Positions 18,246-27,088 of a stretch of DNA of 64,000 nucleotides are shown in pieces. This stretch comes from Alphaproteobacteria bacterium UBA7314. Its GTDB lineage: Bacteria; Pseudomonadota; Alphaproteobacteria; MPNO01; UBA830. The DNA is taken from NCBI GenBank assembly GCA_002471575.1, contig DKQG01000023.1, forward strand, positions 1 through 64,000. The letters run 5' to 3'. Both the position numbers and the translations under genes were made by a program. Below the pieces are notes generated by a model. It searched no databases. It was not told where the DNA came from and saw only the letters and a list, made by a program, of their open reading frames with translations. Every line of letters starts with the position of its first letter. Position 1 is the stretch's first letter.

Positions 18246-18326
18246 ATTCTCAATTCTCCCAAGCTTATTTTTGCATCGTCGCTGACGGGTATGGACGGGT
18301 CAAGGCGGACGGGTGATAACTTTCGT

Positions 18327-19535
18327 ATGTCAGTGCCCTTCCCGGAAGAGAAAACACAGTGGGCGATCATGTGGGTTGCGTTCGGCGGCGGCATTGTCGC
18401 GGCGACCCATATGGGCAAACTCCCCGTCGCCCTGCCGGACATCATGGCGGAGCTGAACGCCGGCCTGGTTATGGGTGGCTGGATAGCTTCGATGATATCG
18501 TTCACCGGCTTCGCACTGGGTCTCGTGTCCGGCACCATCGGCGACCGGATCGGCCAACGCCGGGTATTGATTCTAGGATTGCTGATTATTTCGGCGGGAA
18601 GCCTGATCGGAACATTCGCGCGATCGGGCGAAATCATGTTGTTGGCGCGCTTTATCGAAGGAATCGGCTACAGCGCAGCAACAGTCGCCGGCGCGGGTCT
18701 GGTCACCCATGTAACGTCGGACAAGGATCGTAAGTGGTCTCTGGGTATCTGGTCCTCACACGTACCGGTTGGCTTTGCGGGCATGCTGATCGGGGGGGCA
18801 TTGGTACTCAACATAGCGGACTGGCGAACCCTGTGGTTGGTCAGCACGATCACCACAGTCTTCTGGGCGGTCGTGGCTTTTTTCGTTACCAGCGGCTGGC
18901 GGCGGCGCGGCGGCGGGGTCGGAGGCGCCAGGCTCGTCCGCAATGTGACCGCTTGTCTGAAACAGCCGGGGGCGGTGCTGGTAGCGATGTGTTTCGCAAT
19001 TTATGCGGCCCAGCATATCTCTATGATGGCCTGGCTACCGACATATATGCGCGAGGAATACAACGCGTCGCCACTGTTCGCCGCCACGGTGCCCGCCGTC
19101 GTCCTGCTGTTCAACGCGGGTGGAAACTGGATGTCGGCCTGGGCAATGGGCCGCGGCATGCAGAGCTGGCTGCTGCTGTTTGTTGGCGCCCTCGGCATGG
19201 GGCTGACACAGTTTGGTGTTTTTTCGACCTCTCTGGCCGAAGAATTACGCCTAGCCTGTGCACTTATGTTCGGCATATTCGGCGGCATGATCCCGGCGGC
19301 GGCGCTGGGCTCCGTTGCCGTTTACACGCCTGCGCCAGCGCAGATCGGCACCATGAATGGGCTAATGGTAATGGGCACGAACGCCGGCATGCTGTTTGGT
19401 CCGCCCTCGCTGGCCGCCGTTCGCGCCAGCACCGGAAGCTGGAATGACGTCATCTGGCTGGTGGCGACTATAGCCGCCGTCGGTGTGATGCTGGCACTTA
19501 TATCCCGTCCGCTTGAGCGGCGTGCCAACCAGTAA
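18327..19535 (+). CDS. MFS transporter
   Basis: A major-facilitator carrier of about 402 residues and 12 hydrophobic segments. The loop between helices 2 and 3 carries the family motif GDRIGQRRVL. I chose the ATG at 18327, which begins MSVPFPEEKTQW; an ATG at 18291 would add 12 residues, and neither has a clear Shine-Dalgarno. Its position, divergent from a CoA-transferase and 49 bp before an HMG-CoA-lyase-like gene, suggests uptake of an organic acid. Confidence 0.88.
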   Translation: MSVPFPEEKTQWAIMWVAFGGGIVAATHMGKLPVALPDIMAELNAGLVMGGWIASMISFTGFALGLVSGTIGDRIGQRRVLILGLLIISAGSLIGTFARSGEIMLLARFIEGIGYSAATVAGAGLVTHVTSDKDRKWSLGIWSSHVPVGFAGMLIGGALVLNIADWRTLWLVSTITTVFWAVVAFFVTSGWRRRGGGVGGARLVRNVTACLKQPGAVLVAMCFAIYAAQHISMMAWLPTYMREEYNASPLFAATVPAVVLLFNAGGNWMSAWAMGRGMQSWLLLFVGALGMGLTQFGVFSTSLAEELRLACALMFGIFGGMIPAAALGSVAVYTPAPAQIGTMNGLMVMGTNAGMLFGPPSLAAVRASTGSWNDVIWLVATIAAVGVMLALISRPLERRANQ

Positions 19536-19584
19536 CGAAATACGCTAAAATGGATATGAGGGAACACATTAAGGAACGAAAGCA

Positions 19585-20505
19585 ATGACGGACGCGCAGC
19601 GCAGCATAGAGATCATCGATGTCGGCCCGCGCGACGGCCTTCAGAACGAAGCCGAGATTCTGGATATCGACACGAAGGTCGAATTCATCCGTAGGCTCGC
19701 CGATGCCGGCATCAGGCGGATGGAAGCGGTCAGCTTCGTCAGCCCAAAGCGCGTGCCCCAGATGGCTGAAGCGGAAGAAGTCTTTGCCGCGCTACCGGAC
19801 GATGATGGCGTGACATATATCGGTCTTGCTCTAAATCGCCGCGGGCTCGACCGCGCGTTGGAAGCGGGATGCAGGGAAGTGAATTACGCGCTGGTGGCAT
19901 CGGATACATTCAGCCAGAAGAACCAGGGTACCACTATCGAGCAGGCAGTCGACGTCTACGAAGAAATCGCTGCCGAAGCCAAAGCTGCCGGTGCGCGCTG
20001 TTCGCTGACCATATCGACTGCATTCGGCTGTCCGTTTCAGGGTGAGGTTCCGCCCGAGCGGGTCGTCGGCCTCGTCGAACGGGTTGCCGGGGACGACACA
20101 TATGAAATCGCCCTTGCCGACACCATCGGATGCGCCGTTCCCAGCCAAGTCAGCGACCTGTTCGGATCGGTGATGGCGGTCGCACCCGGCGCCCGCTTCC
20201 GCGCGCATTTCCACAACACCCGGAATACCGGCCTCGCCAACTGCTACGCAGCGACCGAGGCTGGTGTCCAGTCAATCGACGCATCCGCGGGCGGGATTGG
20301 AGGCTGTCCGTTCGCCCCTCGGGCGACCGGCAATGTCCCTTCGGAAGATCTCGTCTACATGCTTGACAGAATGGGTATCAAAACCGGGATCGATATCGAC
20401 AAGCTAATCGCAGCCGGCGAATGGATCGGTGAAAGGCTTGGTCATGCCATCCCCGCGATGATCGGGAAGGCAGGCGTATTCCCACCGGCGGAGCTCAGAG
20501 CCTGA
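19585..20505 (+). CDS. Hydroxymethylglutaryl-CoA lyase-type enzyme
   Basis: A 306-residue DRE-TIM aldolase/lyase with the opening VGPRDGLQNE and the active-site signature GGIGGCPFAPRATGN, which holds the catalytic Cys of HMG-CoA lyases. Metal-binding HxH is visible in RAHFHNT. HMG-CoA lyase splits HMG-CoA into acetyl-CoA and acetoacetate in leucine breakdown; citramalyl-CoA and related lyases share the fold. The adjacent CoA-transferase and MFS carrier make a related 3-hydroxy-3-methyl acid an equally likely substrate. Confidence 0.9.
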   Translation: MTDAQRSIEIIDVGPRDGLQNEAEILDIDTKVEFIRRLADAGIRRMEAVSFVSPKRVPQMAEAEEVFAALPDDDGVTYIGLALNRRGLDRALEAGCREVNYALVASDTFSQKNQGTTIEQAVDVYEEIAAEAKAAGARCSLTISTAFGCPFQGEVPPERVVGLVERVAGDDTYEIALADTIGCAVPSQVSDLFGSVMAVAPGARFRAHFHNTRNTGLANCYAATEAGVQSIDASAGGIGGCPFAPRATGNVPSEDLVYMLDRMGIKTGIDIDKLIAAGEWIGERLGHAIPAMIGKAGVFPPAELRA

Positions 20506-20530
20506 TCCGCATCGGCATTGCGGCTAGTCA

Positions 20531-21076
20531 CTATAAATAGCTTCCGTCCTGGCCGGGCGGGTTGGAAAACGGCGACCATGAGTCCTCCCCGGCAATTTCA
20601 CGCCAGTGATCCAGCGCCCATTTGACGGATGGAAATGCCAGATCGTCCCACGGGATATCGTCCCAGCCGAACAGGTCCAGTTCTTCCGTTTCGTCACCGG
20701 CGGCAAACACGCCGTCCTTGACCGTCGCCCGGTAGATAAGCTGAACCTGACTGATCCGCGGGATGGTGTACACGCCGATCAAACCATCGATATCGATATC
20801 GGCGCAGGCTTCTTCTTTTGCTTCTCGGCGGGTACCGGCCTCGGCGGTTTCGTTCAGTTCCATAAACCCAGCAGGGATCGTCCAAAACCCGCGCCGCGGA
20901 TCAATTGCTCGGCGGCACAGTAACAACCGGCTATCCCATGTGCAGACCGCACCAACGACGATCTTAGGATTTTCGTAGTTTATGAATCCGCAATCGGGAC
21001 AGGTCAGGCGTTCGCGGTTATCGCCATCGGGAGTCTGCAGGACGGACGGTCCCGCCAGTTTGGGAAAATTGGTCAT
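20531..21076 (-). CDS. NUDIX hydrolase with N-terminal zinc-ribbon-like segment
   Basis: A 181-residue protein. The Nudix box is complete (GFMELNETAEAGTRREAKEE, matching Gx5Ex7REUxEE). The N-terminus has LTCPDCGFINYENPK, which resembles half of the zinc ribbon seen in NudC-type enzymes, but only one CxxC pair is present. Such proteins hydrolyse nucleoside diphosphate derivatives such as NADH or ADP-ribose. The gene is convergent with the HMG-CoA-lyase-like gene (25 bp apart) and monocistronic. Confidence 0.9.
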   Translation of the reverse strand: MTNFPKLAGPSVLQTPDGDNRERLTCPDCGFINYENPKIVVGAVCTWDSRLLLCRRAIDPRRGFWTIPAGFMELNETAEAGTRREAKEEACADIDIDGLIGVYTIPRISQVQLIYRATVKDGVFAAGDETEELDLFGWDDIPWDDLAFPSVKWALDHWREIAGEDSWSPFSNPPGQDGSYL

Positions 21077-21290
21077 ATCCCGAGCATGGGTCGATCACAG
21101 GCTGTAGGCAAGCGGAAACCGGAGCTGCGCACCCGACAAATGCCGGTCAGGCAGCGAGATCGATCAGCGAACCGGGCGACGGGCCCTGGCCATACAATGC
21201 GGGGCATTGGAAATTCTGAAGGCCGTTTTAGCATCAATCTTCCTGATCAGCGGAAGCGCCCGACCGGGCGATAAGGTCGTAAAGCCTCCG

Positions 21291-21306
21291 GAGTACTCGA
21301 GTACTC
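21291..21306. repeat. Perfect 16-bp palindrome, possible operator
   Basis: GAGTACTCGAGTACTC is its own reverse complement and is made of two copies of the 8-bp palindrome GAGTACTC. It ends 3 bp before the ATG of the micro-gene and 212 bp before the hydroxylase ATG. A regulator-binding site is possible; no regulator gene is adjacent. Confidence 0.5.
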
Positions 21307-21309
21307 GAT

Positions 21310-21438
21310 ATGTACGACCAGATAAAGCTGGACTCGGCCGAGAGGGCGTTCGAACACTCGCGCCTAGACCCCGACTACCTATTCGCGCTTAAACAGCTGA
21401 ACGCCCAGCAGAAGCAGCAATTCGCCGCCGAGGGTTAA
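21310..21438 (+). CDS. Candidate small protein, 42 aa
   Basis: The frame encodes a helical, charged peptide beginning MYDQIKLDSAERAFEH and ending QQKQQFAAEG. Amino-acid composition is protein-like, unlike the Arg-rich frames around it. No close Shine-Dalgarno is seen (a GGAG lies 16 nt upstream, inside the palindrome). It is not recognised, and its coding status is uncertain. Confidence 0.3.
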   Translation: MYDQIKLDSAERAFEHSRLDPDYLFALKQLNAQQKQQFAAEG

Positions 21439-21518
21439 ACCGGCAAAGCTACCCTACTCGAAGATGACGCGTGACCGCAGGACCGGTATTCTCTCTTAAT
21501 AGAAGGAGTGCACCGTCA

Positions 21519-23837
21519 ATGTTCGGCCAGAAAATAACACGTGTAGAAGACCCTGCGCTGCTGCGGGGAAAAGGTCGGTATCTGGATGATATCCACCTGC
21601 CCGGCATGCTGCATGCCGCCTTTGTTCGCAGCCAGTATGCGCACGCACGCATCACCGGGATCGATGCGTCGTCGGCGCTGGATATGGACGGTACCGTTGC
21701 TGTTTACGCGCTGGACGATTTGCGGGCACACCTGACGAACACGGTCATGCCGGTGGAACAGCCATCCGGCGCGCTCAAACAATCCGCAAGCCCATCGGTA
21801 CTGGCGGACGGCGAGGTCCGTCACGTCGGCGAACCCGTGGCTGTTGTGATCGCGGAGACCGCCTATGGCGCGGAAGATGCCGCCGCCATGGTGGAAGTAT
21901 CTTACGACACCCTGGCGGTGTCGGCCGATTACCTCGGCGCTTTAGCCGACGGCGCACCCAAGGCTCACAGCGCGCTGTCCGACAACTTGGTCGCCGGATT
22001 CACCCTGTCCTACGGCGATGCCGATGCGGCGTTTGCTAATGCTGCGCACGTGTTTGGGGAAACCCTGCATCAGCACAAGGGCCTGGGCCACGCCATTGAA
22101 TGCCGGGGCGTTGCTGCCCGCCTAGACGACCACGACGGACGGCTGACCGTATGGTCGGCGACCCAGATGGCGCACCGCGCGCAATCCATCCTGGTCGAGC
22201 TTCTGAACCTGCCAGAAGACCGCATTCGCGTTATCACACCCAATGTTGGCGGCGGGTTCGGCCCGAAATTCGTCTTCTATCAGGAAGAGGTCGTAATACC
22301 CGTCGCCACGATACTGCTGGGACGCCCGGTCAAATGGGTTGAGGACAGGCGCGAACATTTCACCGCCGCCACGATGGAGCGTGATCAACTCTGGGATCTG
22401 GAGGTCGCGGTCGATGCGGATGGCCGCCTGCTGGGTGTGCGTGGGGACATGGCGCACGATCACGGCGCCTATACTCCCTACGGCGTGAACCTACCCTACA
22501 ACGCGGCCACCAATTTCCTCGGACCCTACGAACTGCCGGCGATGTCTCTGGACGTAAAACTGGCGTTGACCAACATGACGCCTGTTACTCCCGTGCGGGG
22601 CGCGGGCCGCCCGCAGGGCACTTTCGCGATGGAGCGCCTGATGGACCGGATCGCGCGGGAACTTGAGCTAGACAGGGTAGAGGTACGCCGCCGTAACCTG
22701 ATCCCGGCCGACGCGATGCCCTATGACACCCAGATCAAAACCCGCGACGGCGCAATCATGACGTACGATTCCGGCGATTATCCGGCGGCGCTCGACAATG
22801 CACTGGAACGCGCAGGGTATGCGAGCTTCCGAGAACGGCAGAACGCTGCCCGCAGCGAGGGTAGGTATATCGGGATCGGCGTTGCCAACTATGTGGAAGG
22901 CACCGGCCGCGGTCCCTTCGAATCCGCCATCGTGCGCGTCAAACCGTCGGGAAAAATCGTGGTCTATACCGGCGCAACCGACCAGGGTCAGGGATTGCAG
23001 ACCGCGCTGGCGCAGGTCTGCGCGGCGCAGATGGGCGTCACCATGGAAGATATCGAGGTCGTCACCGGCGATACCGGCGCAGTCTCACTCGGCCTCGGGG
23101 CGTTCGCTAGCCGCCAAGCCGTCACCGCCGGGTCATCAGTCCACGTCGCATCACTGGAAGTCCGCAACAAGGCACTGAAGGTCGCCGCGCACATGCTCGA
23201 AGCCGCCGAGGAAGACCTGGAGATAGCGGACGGTAGAATTTCGGTACGTGGCGTCTCCGATATGTCAGTCAGCCTAGGCGATGTCGCCCGTGCCGTGCAG
23301 GGCATGCCTGGCTTCTCGTTGCCGGGTGGTGTGGATCCGGGGATGGAAGCGACGGCCAATTTCAGCCCACCGACCCTGACCTATTGCAACGGCGTGCACG
23401 TGGTGGAGGTCGAGGTCGACCCCGGTACCGGCAATGTCGATATACTGAATTACGTGATCGTCCATGACAGCGGCAGGCTGATCAACCCAACCATCGTCGA
23501 GGGCCAGATCACCGGCGGCGCCACCCATGGCCTTGGCAGCGCACTGTTTGAACGCATGATCTACGATGACCAGGGCCAGCCGCAGACCACGAATTTCGGC
23601 GAATACCTGCTGCCGTCGGCCCCCGAGGTACCGTCCTACGACATAATGCACATCGAAAGCCCGACCCCGCTCAACCCGCTGGGCGTCAAAGGTGCGGGCG
23701 AAGGCGGCACCATACCAGTGACTTCGGCCATCGCCTCCGCGGTTGACGATGCGCTGACGGATTTTGGCGTGGTGATCCGCGAACTGCCGATCGAACCGAA
23801 GCGGATCGTGGAAATGATACAGGAGAGTGCGACATGA
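21519..23837 (+). CDS. Xanthine dehydrogenase-family molybdopterin-binding subunit (CoxL-like)
   Basis: A 772-residue large subunit of a molybdenum hydroxylase. The N-terminal aldehyde-oxidase a/b hammerhead-type region begins ITRVEDPALLRGKGRYLDD. Cofactor-binding motifs include GGGFGPKF, RGAGRPQGTFAME and the C-terminal KGAGEGGTIP, whose Glu is the expected catalytic base. These subunits hydroxylate carbonyl or heterocyclic carbons with water and normally need a 2Fe-2S subunit and an FAD subunit; neither gene adjoins it. The start at 21519 follows an AGAAGGAG Shine-Dalgarno; an upstream GTG at 21471 would add 16 unlikely residues. It overlaps the downstream Rieske gene by 4 bp. Confidence 0.9.
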   Translation: MFGQKITRVEDPALLRGKGRYLDDIHLPGMLHAAFVRSQYAHARITGIDASSALDMDGTVAVYALDDLRAHLTNTVMPVEQPSGALKQSASPSVLADGEVRHVGEPVAVVIAETAYGAEDAAAMVEVSYDTLAVSADYLGALADGAPKAHSALSDNLVAGFTLSYGDADAAFANAAHVFGETLHQHKGLGHAIECRGVAARLDDHDGRLTVWSATQMAHRAQSILVELLNLPEDRIRVITPNVGGGFGPKFVFYQEEVVIPVATILLGRPVKWVEDRREHFTAATMERDQLWDLEVAVDADGRLLGVRGDMAHDHGAYTPYGVNLPYNAATNFLGPYELPAMSLDVKLALTNMTPVTPVRGAGRPQGTFAMERLMDRIARELELDRVEVRRRNLIPADAMPYDTQIKTRDGAIMTYDSGDYPAALDNALERAGYASFRERQNAARSEGRYIGIGVANYVEGTGRGPFESAIVRVKPSGKIVVYTGATDQGQGLQTALAQVCAAQMGVTMEDIEVVTGDTGAVSLGLGAFASRQAVTAGSSVHVASLEVRNKALKVAAHMLEAAEEDLEIADGRISVRGVSDMSVSLGDVARAVQGMPGFSLPGGVDPGMEATANFSPPTLTYCNGVHVVEVEVDPGTGNVDILNYVIVHDSGRLINPTIVEGQITGGATHGLGSALFERMIYDDQGQPQTTNFGEYLLPSAPEVPSYDIMHIESPTPLNPLGVKGAGEGGTIPVTSAIASAVDDALTDFGVVIRELPIEPKRIVEMIQESAT

Positions 23838-24850
23838 AATTTGTAAAAAACGCGTGGTACGTCGCCGCTGAAAGCCACGAAGTTGCAGACGATCTTATTG
23901 GCCGCACGATTTGCGACAGGTCAGTGGTGCTGTTCCGGGACGAACACGGTACGCCGGCAGCGCTAGAAGACCGCTGCTGTCACCGGCACCTACCGCTGTC
24001 GCTAGGTAAACGTGTCGGCAACGTCGTACAGTGCGGGTATCACGGGTTGGAATTCGACCGGGGGGGCAACTGCGTATCGGTGCCGGGCCAGTCCCGGGTT
24101 CCGCCGGGCGCCGGCGTGCGGTCCTACCCGGTAGTCGAACGCTACCGCTATATCTGGATATGGCCGGGCGATGCGCACAAGGCCGATCCGGACCTAATCC
24201 CCGACTATCATTGGAACGACGACCCGGACTGGATTTCCAACACCGGGTATTTTCATGTCGAAGGCAATCATCAGCTGCTGGTCGACAACCTACTGGACTT
24301 GTCGCACGTGCAGTTCGTGCATGCTTCGACATTGGGCGCCGATGGCGTGTCAAACGCGCCGCTGGATACCCGTCGCGAAGACGACAAGGTTCGCATAGAT
24401 CGGTGGATTATGGACAAGCCGCCGCCGGCCATGTTTGCAGGCGCCGGCAATTTCCCCGGAAATGTCGATCGCTGGCAGCTCATTAGCTGGACGGCGCCGA
24501 CCCATGTCGTCATCGATGCGGGCTGCGCCAATTCGGGTACCGGCGCGCGGGATGGCAATCGGGCCGAAGGCATCACGGTTTACTCAAATCACACGATCAC
24601 GCCCGAAACCGAGAAATCCTGCCACTATTTCTGGCACCACGCGCGCAACTTCCGCCTCGACGATCCAGACCTCACGGAATTCCTCGCAAAGGCTGCCAGC
24701 ACCGCCTTTGGCGAAGACGTGGATATCTTGGCAGCGCAGCAACGCAGCATCGATAGCGCCAAGGCAGAATGGCGGGGCATAGATATCAACGCCGATGCCG
24801 GTGTCCTGCAGGCACGACGGGTTATAGACAAAATGCTAGCGGCGGAATAA
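23834..24850 (+). CDS. Rieske non-heme iron oxygenase, alpha subunit (VanA/PobA-like)
   Basis: A 338-residue aromatic-ring or O-demethylating oxygenase. The Rieske cluster ligands are in RCCHRHLPLS and CGYHG (residues about 47-70). The mononuclear iron triad lies in DNLLDLSHVQFVH (HxxxxH plus a later Asp). Length and the KNAWYVAAESHEV opening are typical of vanillate O-demethylase oxygenase relatives. No ferredoxin/reductase gene of the VanB type is adjacent. The ATG overlaps the stop of the molybdenum hydroxylase gene, so the two are translationally coupled and likely act on the same compound. Confidence 0.92.
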   Translation: MKFVKNAWYVAAESHEVADDLIGRTICDRSVVLFRDEHGTPAALEDRCCHRHLPLSLGKRVGNVVQCGYHGLEFDRGGNCVSVPGQSRVPPGAGVRSYPVVERYRYIWIWPGDAHKADPDLIPDYHWNDDPDWISNTGYFHVEGNHQLLVDNLLDLSHVQFVHASTLGADGVSNAPLDTRREDDKVRIDRWIMDKPPPAMFAGAGNFPGNVDRWQLISWTAPTHVVIDAGCANSGTGARDGNRAEGITVYSNHTITPETEKSCHYFWHHARNFRLDDPDLTEFLAKAASTAFGEDVDILAAQQRSIDSAKAEWRGIDINADAGVLQARRVIDKMLAAE

Positions 24851-24862
24851 GCCGTCGCAGAC

Positions 24863-24878
24863 TCCCGCCTGCGCGGGA
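24863..24878. repeat. REP-like palindrome between convergent genes
   Basis: TCCCGC-CTGC-GCGGGA forms a 6-bp stem with a 4-nt loop. The wider CCCGCCTGCGCGGGAAT element is a type often scattered in intergenic regions of alphaproteobacteria. Its place between two convergent stops suggests it may also slow or end transcription. Only this copy was noticed in the window. Confidence 0.45.
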
Positions 24879-24893
24879 ATGCCGGCTCCGATT

Positions 24894-25262
24894 CTAGCCC
24901 CCGTCCCGTTCCGCTAGGATCGTCCGCAGGTTTTCCTTGGGTGGCACGATGTCCGTTACCAGATCGCGGATCAGGGTCTTGTTGGTCAGCGGGCCGACGG
25001 TCATCCCATCGGTCGACAGCCGCGCCGTGCAGGCATATTCGGTCTTGCCGTTGACCGCCACCATGCACTCCTTGCACGCATTCGCGTTAACGCAGCTGTA
25101 GCGGAACGCGACAGAGGAGTCGACATGGGTGCGAATCCAGACCACCGCGTCCAGCACCGACATACCTTCGCGATAGGGAACGTCGTAGGTCTCTACGTGG
25201 CTTTCCTCACCGGGCGCGCCGCGCTGAATGGAAATTGACACAGTTTCGGGAACAGCGGTCAT
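24894..25262 (-). CDS. Stand-alone SdhB/FrdB-like [2Fe-2S] domain protein
   Basis: A 122-residue protein that matches only the N-terminal ferredoxin domain of succinate dehydrogenase/fumarate reductase iron-sulfur subunits. Cysteines sit at 57, 63, 66 and 78, giving Cx5Cx2Cx11C; SdhB normally has Cx4Cx2Cx11C, so one residue is inserted. The C-terminal half that binds the 4Fe-4S and 3Fe-4S clusters is absent. It overlaps the upstream flavoprotein gene by 4 bp and so is presumably its electron-transfer partner. No membrane anchor genes are present, which points to a soluble two-subunit enzyme. Confidence 0.8.
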   Translation of the reverse strand: MTAVPETVSISIQRGAPGEESHVETYDVPYREGMSVLDAVVWIRTHVDSSVAFRYSCVNANACKECMVAVNGKTEYACTARLSTDGMTVGPLTNKTLIRDLVTDIVPPKENLRTILAERDGG

Positions 25263-26953
25263 GCGGTAGCTCCCGCTAGCAAATAGTCGGAAACAAGACC
25301 GCCACCGCCGTCGAGGCGCAGGCGCTGGTTGTGCGTCTGTGCGGGATCAATCTCCTCGAAATCCTCGCGCTGATGGGCGCCACGGCTTTCGGTGCGGTTA
25401 ATCGCCGCCAGGGTCACTGACTCCGCCGTCAGAAGCGCCGACCGCAGATCGTACCAGTCCTGCAGGGTCAAGTTGAATCCGGTGTCGTCCGCGGGTGCGA
25501 TGCCATCGAGCTCAATCCGCATATCTTGTATGCGAGCCAGTGCAGCGGTCATTTTGTCGCCGGTCCGCAGCACACCAACCTGATTCCACATCAGCTTTTG
25601 CAGCTCGGCCCACATCTCGCCCAGCGCCGCCTTTTCTCCGTTGGCATCGGTCTGGCGGCCGATCACGCTTTTAAGACGGTCGAGATGCTCCTCCGCGGCG
25701 GCATCGGACCAGCTGCGGTTGCGGCCACGCGCATAGTCGGCGGCGAATTTGCCCGCCCGTTCGCCGAACACGAAGGCTTCGGGGATGGCATTGCCTGACA
25801 GTCGGTTGGCCCCATTCGCACCGCCGACGGCCTCGCCTGCGCCGTAAAGGCCGGGAATGCCGGTTTCCATCTGCCTGTTCACCCGGATGCCGCCCATGTG
25901 GTAATGGGCGATGGGCGAAACCTCGATCGTCCGATTGGTGAGATCGATGCCATTCTTTGCGAGCTTGTCGATCACCGGGCCGAAAGCTTCGCGGAGATCG
26001 TCTTCGGGAATATGCTGGAAGCTTAGATGCACGCCGCCGTTCTCGGTCGCCCGGCCGGCCTCGTTTTCCTTGGTTATCCCGTAGGAAATGATATCGCGGG
26101 TGGTGGTGTATTTCTCGGCGTCCTCGCCGCCGTAACGATGGAGAAATTCCTCTCCCTCTGCATTGAACAAGCGTCCGCCCAGCTTGTAGCGGAAAGGATC
26201 CCACATGATCGGGTCCATCCCGACCAGCCGCGGCGCCAGGTGTCCGATGGGAAAGAACTGCGGAAATTCCATGTCGATCAGATCGGCACCGGCGCGCAAT
26301 GCCATTGCGTAGGCATCGCCGTTCATGTTGACCGATGCGCTGTTGCGGGCGTACAGCCGTGTCAGACCACCCGCCGCCAAAATCACCGCGTTGGCAGCAA
26401 TGGTCACCGGCGTTTCATCTTCCAGGGTCCAGCCGACCGCGCCGACGACGACCCCGTCATCGACCACAACGTCGTTGATTGCCAGCCCGCTGACCCTCAT
26501 CACGGTGTCGGCACGGGCGACCTGGGTACGCAGACATTTTGCGACTGCGGGGCCGGTATTGAGGAAATCCACATAAACGCAGCGCGGCACGCTGTGTCCC
26601 GGCGCCATGACGCCCGTGATCTTACCGTCCTTTCGCGCCCAGCCGACCTTCCAGTCGTCCATTTCACGGATACGGTCGATGGCTTCCTCGCACAGGATGG
26701 CCGACAGTTCCTCGTTGCAGAGGCCGCGGCCAGCCTCCAGCGTGTCTTCGAGATGCTTTTGCCAGCTGTCGGGTTCCTGCTCGCCTAACGCTGCCGCGGT
26801 GGTCATCTGCGCCATTATGGTGGCGCCGCCACGGCTAATCATCGATTTGTCGGCAAGGATGACGCCGGCCCCGTTCCGGGCCGCGCCGATGGCCGCATAC
26901 ATGCCCGCGCCGCCCGATCCAACGACCAGAACCTCGGTTTCCAAATGAATCAT
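25259..26953 (-). CDS. FAD-dependent fumarate reductase/succinate dehydrogenase-type flavoprotein
   Basis: A 564-residue flavoprotein. The FAD-binding GSGGAGMYAAIGAA is near residues 12-25, ISRGGATIMAQM corresponds to the flavin-attachment region, and the SPIAHYHMGGIRVN segment aligns with the catalytic loop of the family; the covalent-FAD His of SdhA is not evident. The C-terminal domain has the MWNQVGVLRTGDKM helical pattern. The ATG at 26953 begins MIHLETEVLVVGSG; an upstream TTG at 26962 adds three residues. It could be a soluble fumarate reductase, a ketosteroid- or aspartate-oxidase-like enzyme, or APS-reductase-like; the paired gene supports an iron-sulfur-linked dehydrogenase. Confidence 0.85.
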   Translation of the reverse strand: MIHLETEVLVVGSGGAGMYAAIGAARNGAGVILADKSMISRGGATIMAQMTTAAALGEQEPDSWQKHLEDTLEAGRGLCNEELSAILCEEAIDRIREMDDWKVGWARKDGKITGVMAPGHSVPRCVYVDFLNTGPAVAKCLRTQVARADTVMRVSGLAINDVVVDDGVVVGAVGWTLEDETPVTIAANAVILAAGGLTRLYARNSASVNMNGDAYAMALRAGADLIDMEFPQFFPIGHLAPRLVGMDPIMWDPFRYKLGGRLFNAEGEEFLHRYGGEDAEKYTTTRDIISYGITKENEAGRATENGGVHLSFQHIPEDDLREAFGPVIDKLAKNGIDLTNRTIEVSPIAHYHMGGIRVNRQMETGIPGLYGAGEAVGGANGANRLSGNAIPEAFVFGERAGKFAADYARGRNRSWSDAAAEEHLDRLKSVIGRQTDANGEKAALGEMWAELQKLMWNQVGVLRTGDKMTAALARIQDMRIELDGIAPADDTGFNLTLQDWYDLRSALLTAESVTLAAINRTESRGAHQREDFEEIDPAQTHNQRLRLDGGGGLVSDYLLAGATA

Positions 26954-27088
26954 GTTTCTCAAACTCCCTTGGCCGTATAATCACTAATCCAGCCCAGGTT
27001 CGCAATGTGGCGCAACGAATACGGGGTTGCTAAAAATGCAGGATGAATTGATATCCTCTGGCGAGGAACCGAAAGAAAAGGAGCCGAG

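Larger units (their letters stand above)
21077..21518. other. Intergenic region, 442 bp, with a palindrome and a candidate micro-gene
   Basis: It lies between the divergent NUDIX and molybdenum hydroxylase genes. It contains a perfect 16-bp palindrome and, 4 bp after it, a 42-codon frame (both listed separately). The remaining sequence shows no recognised motif. A frame at 21086-21274 has an Arg-rich translation typical of a non-coding high-GC frame. Confidence 0.5.
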
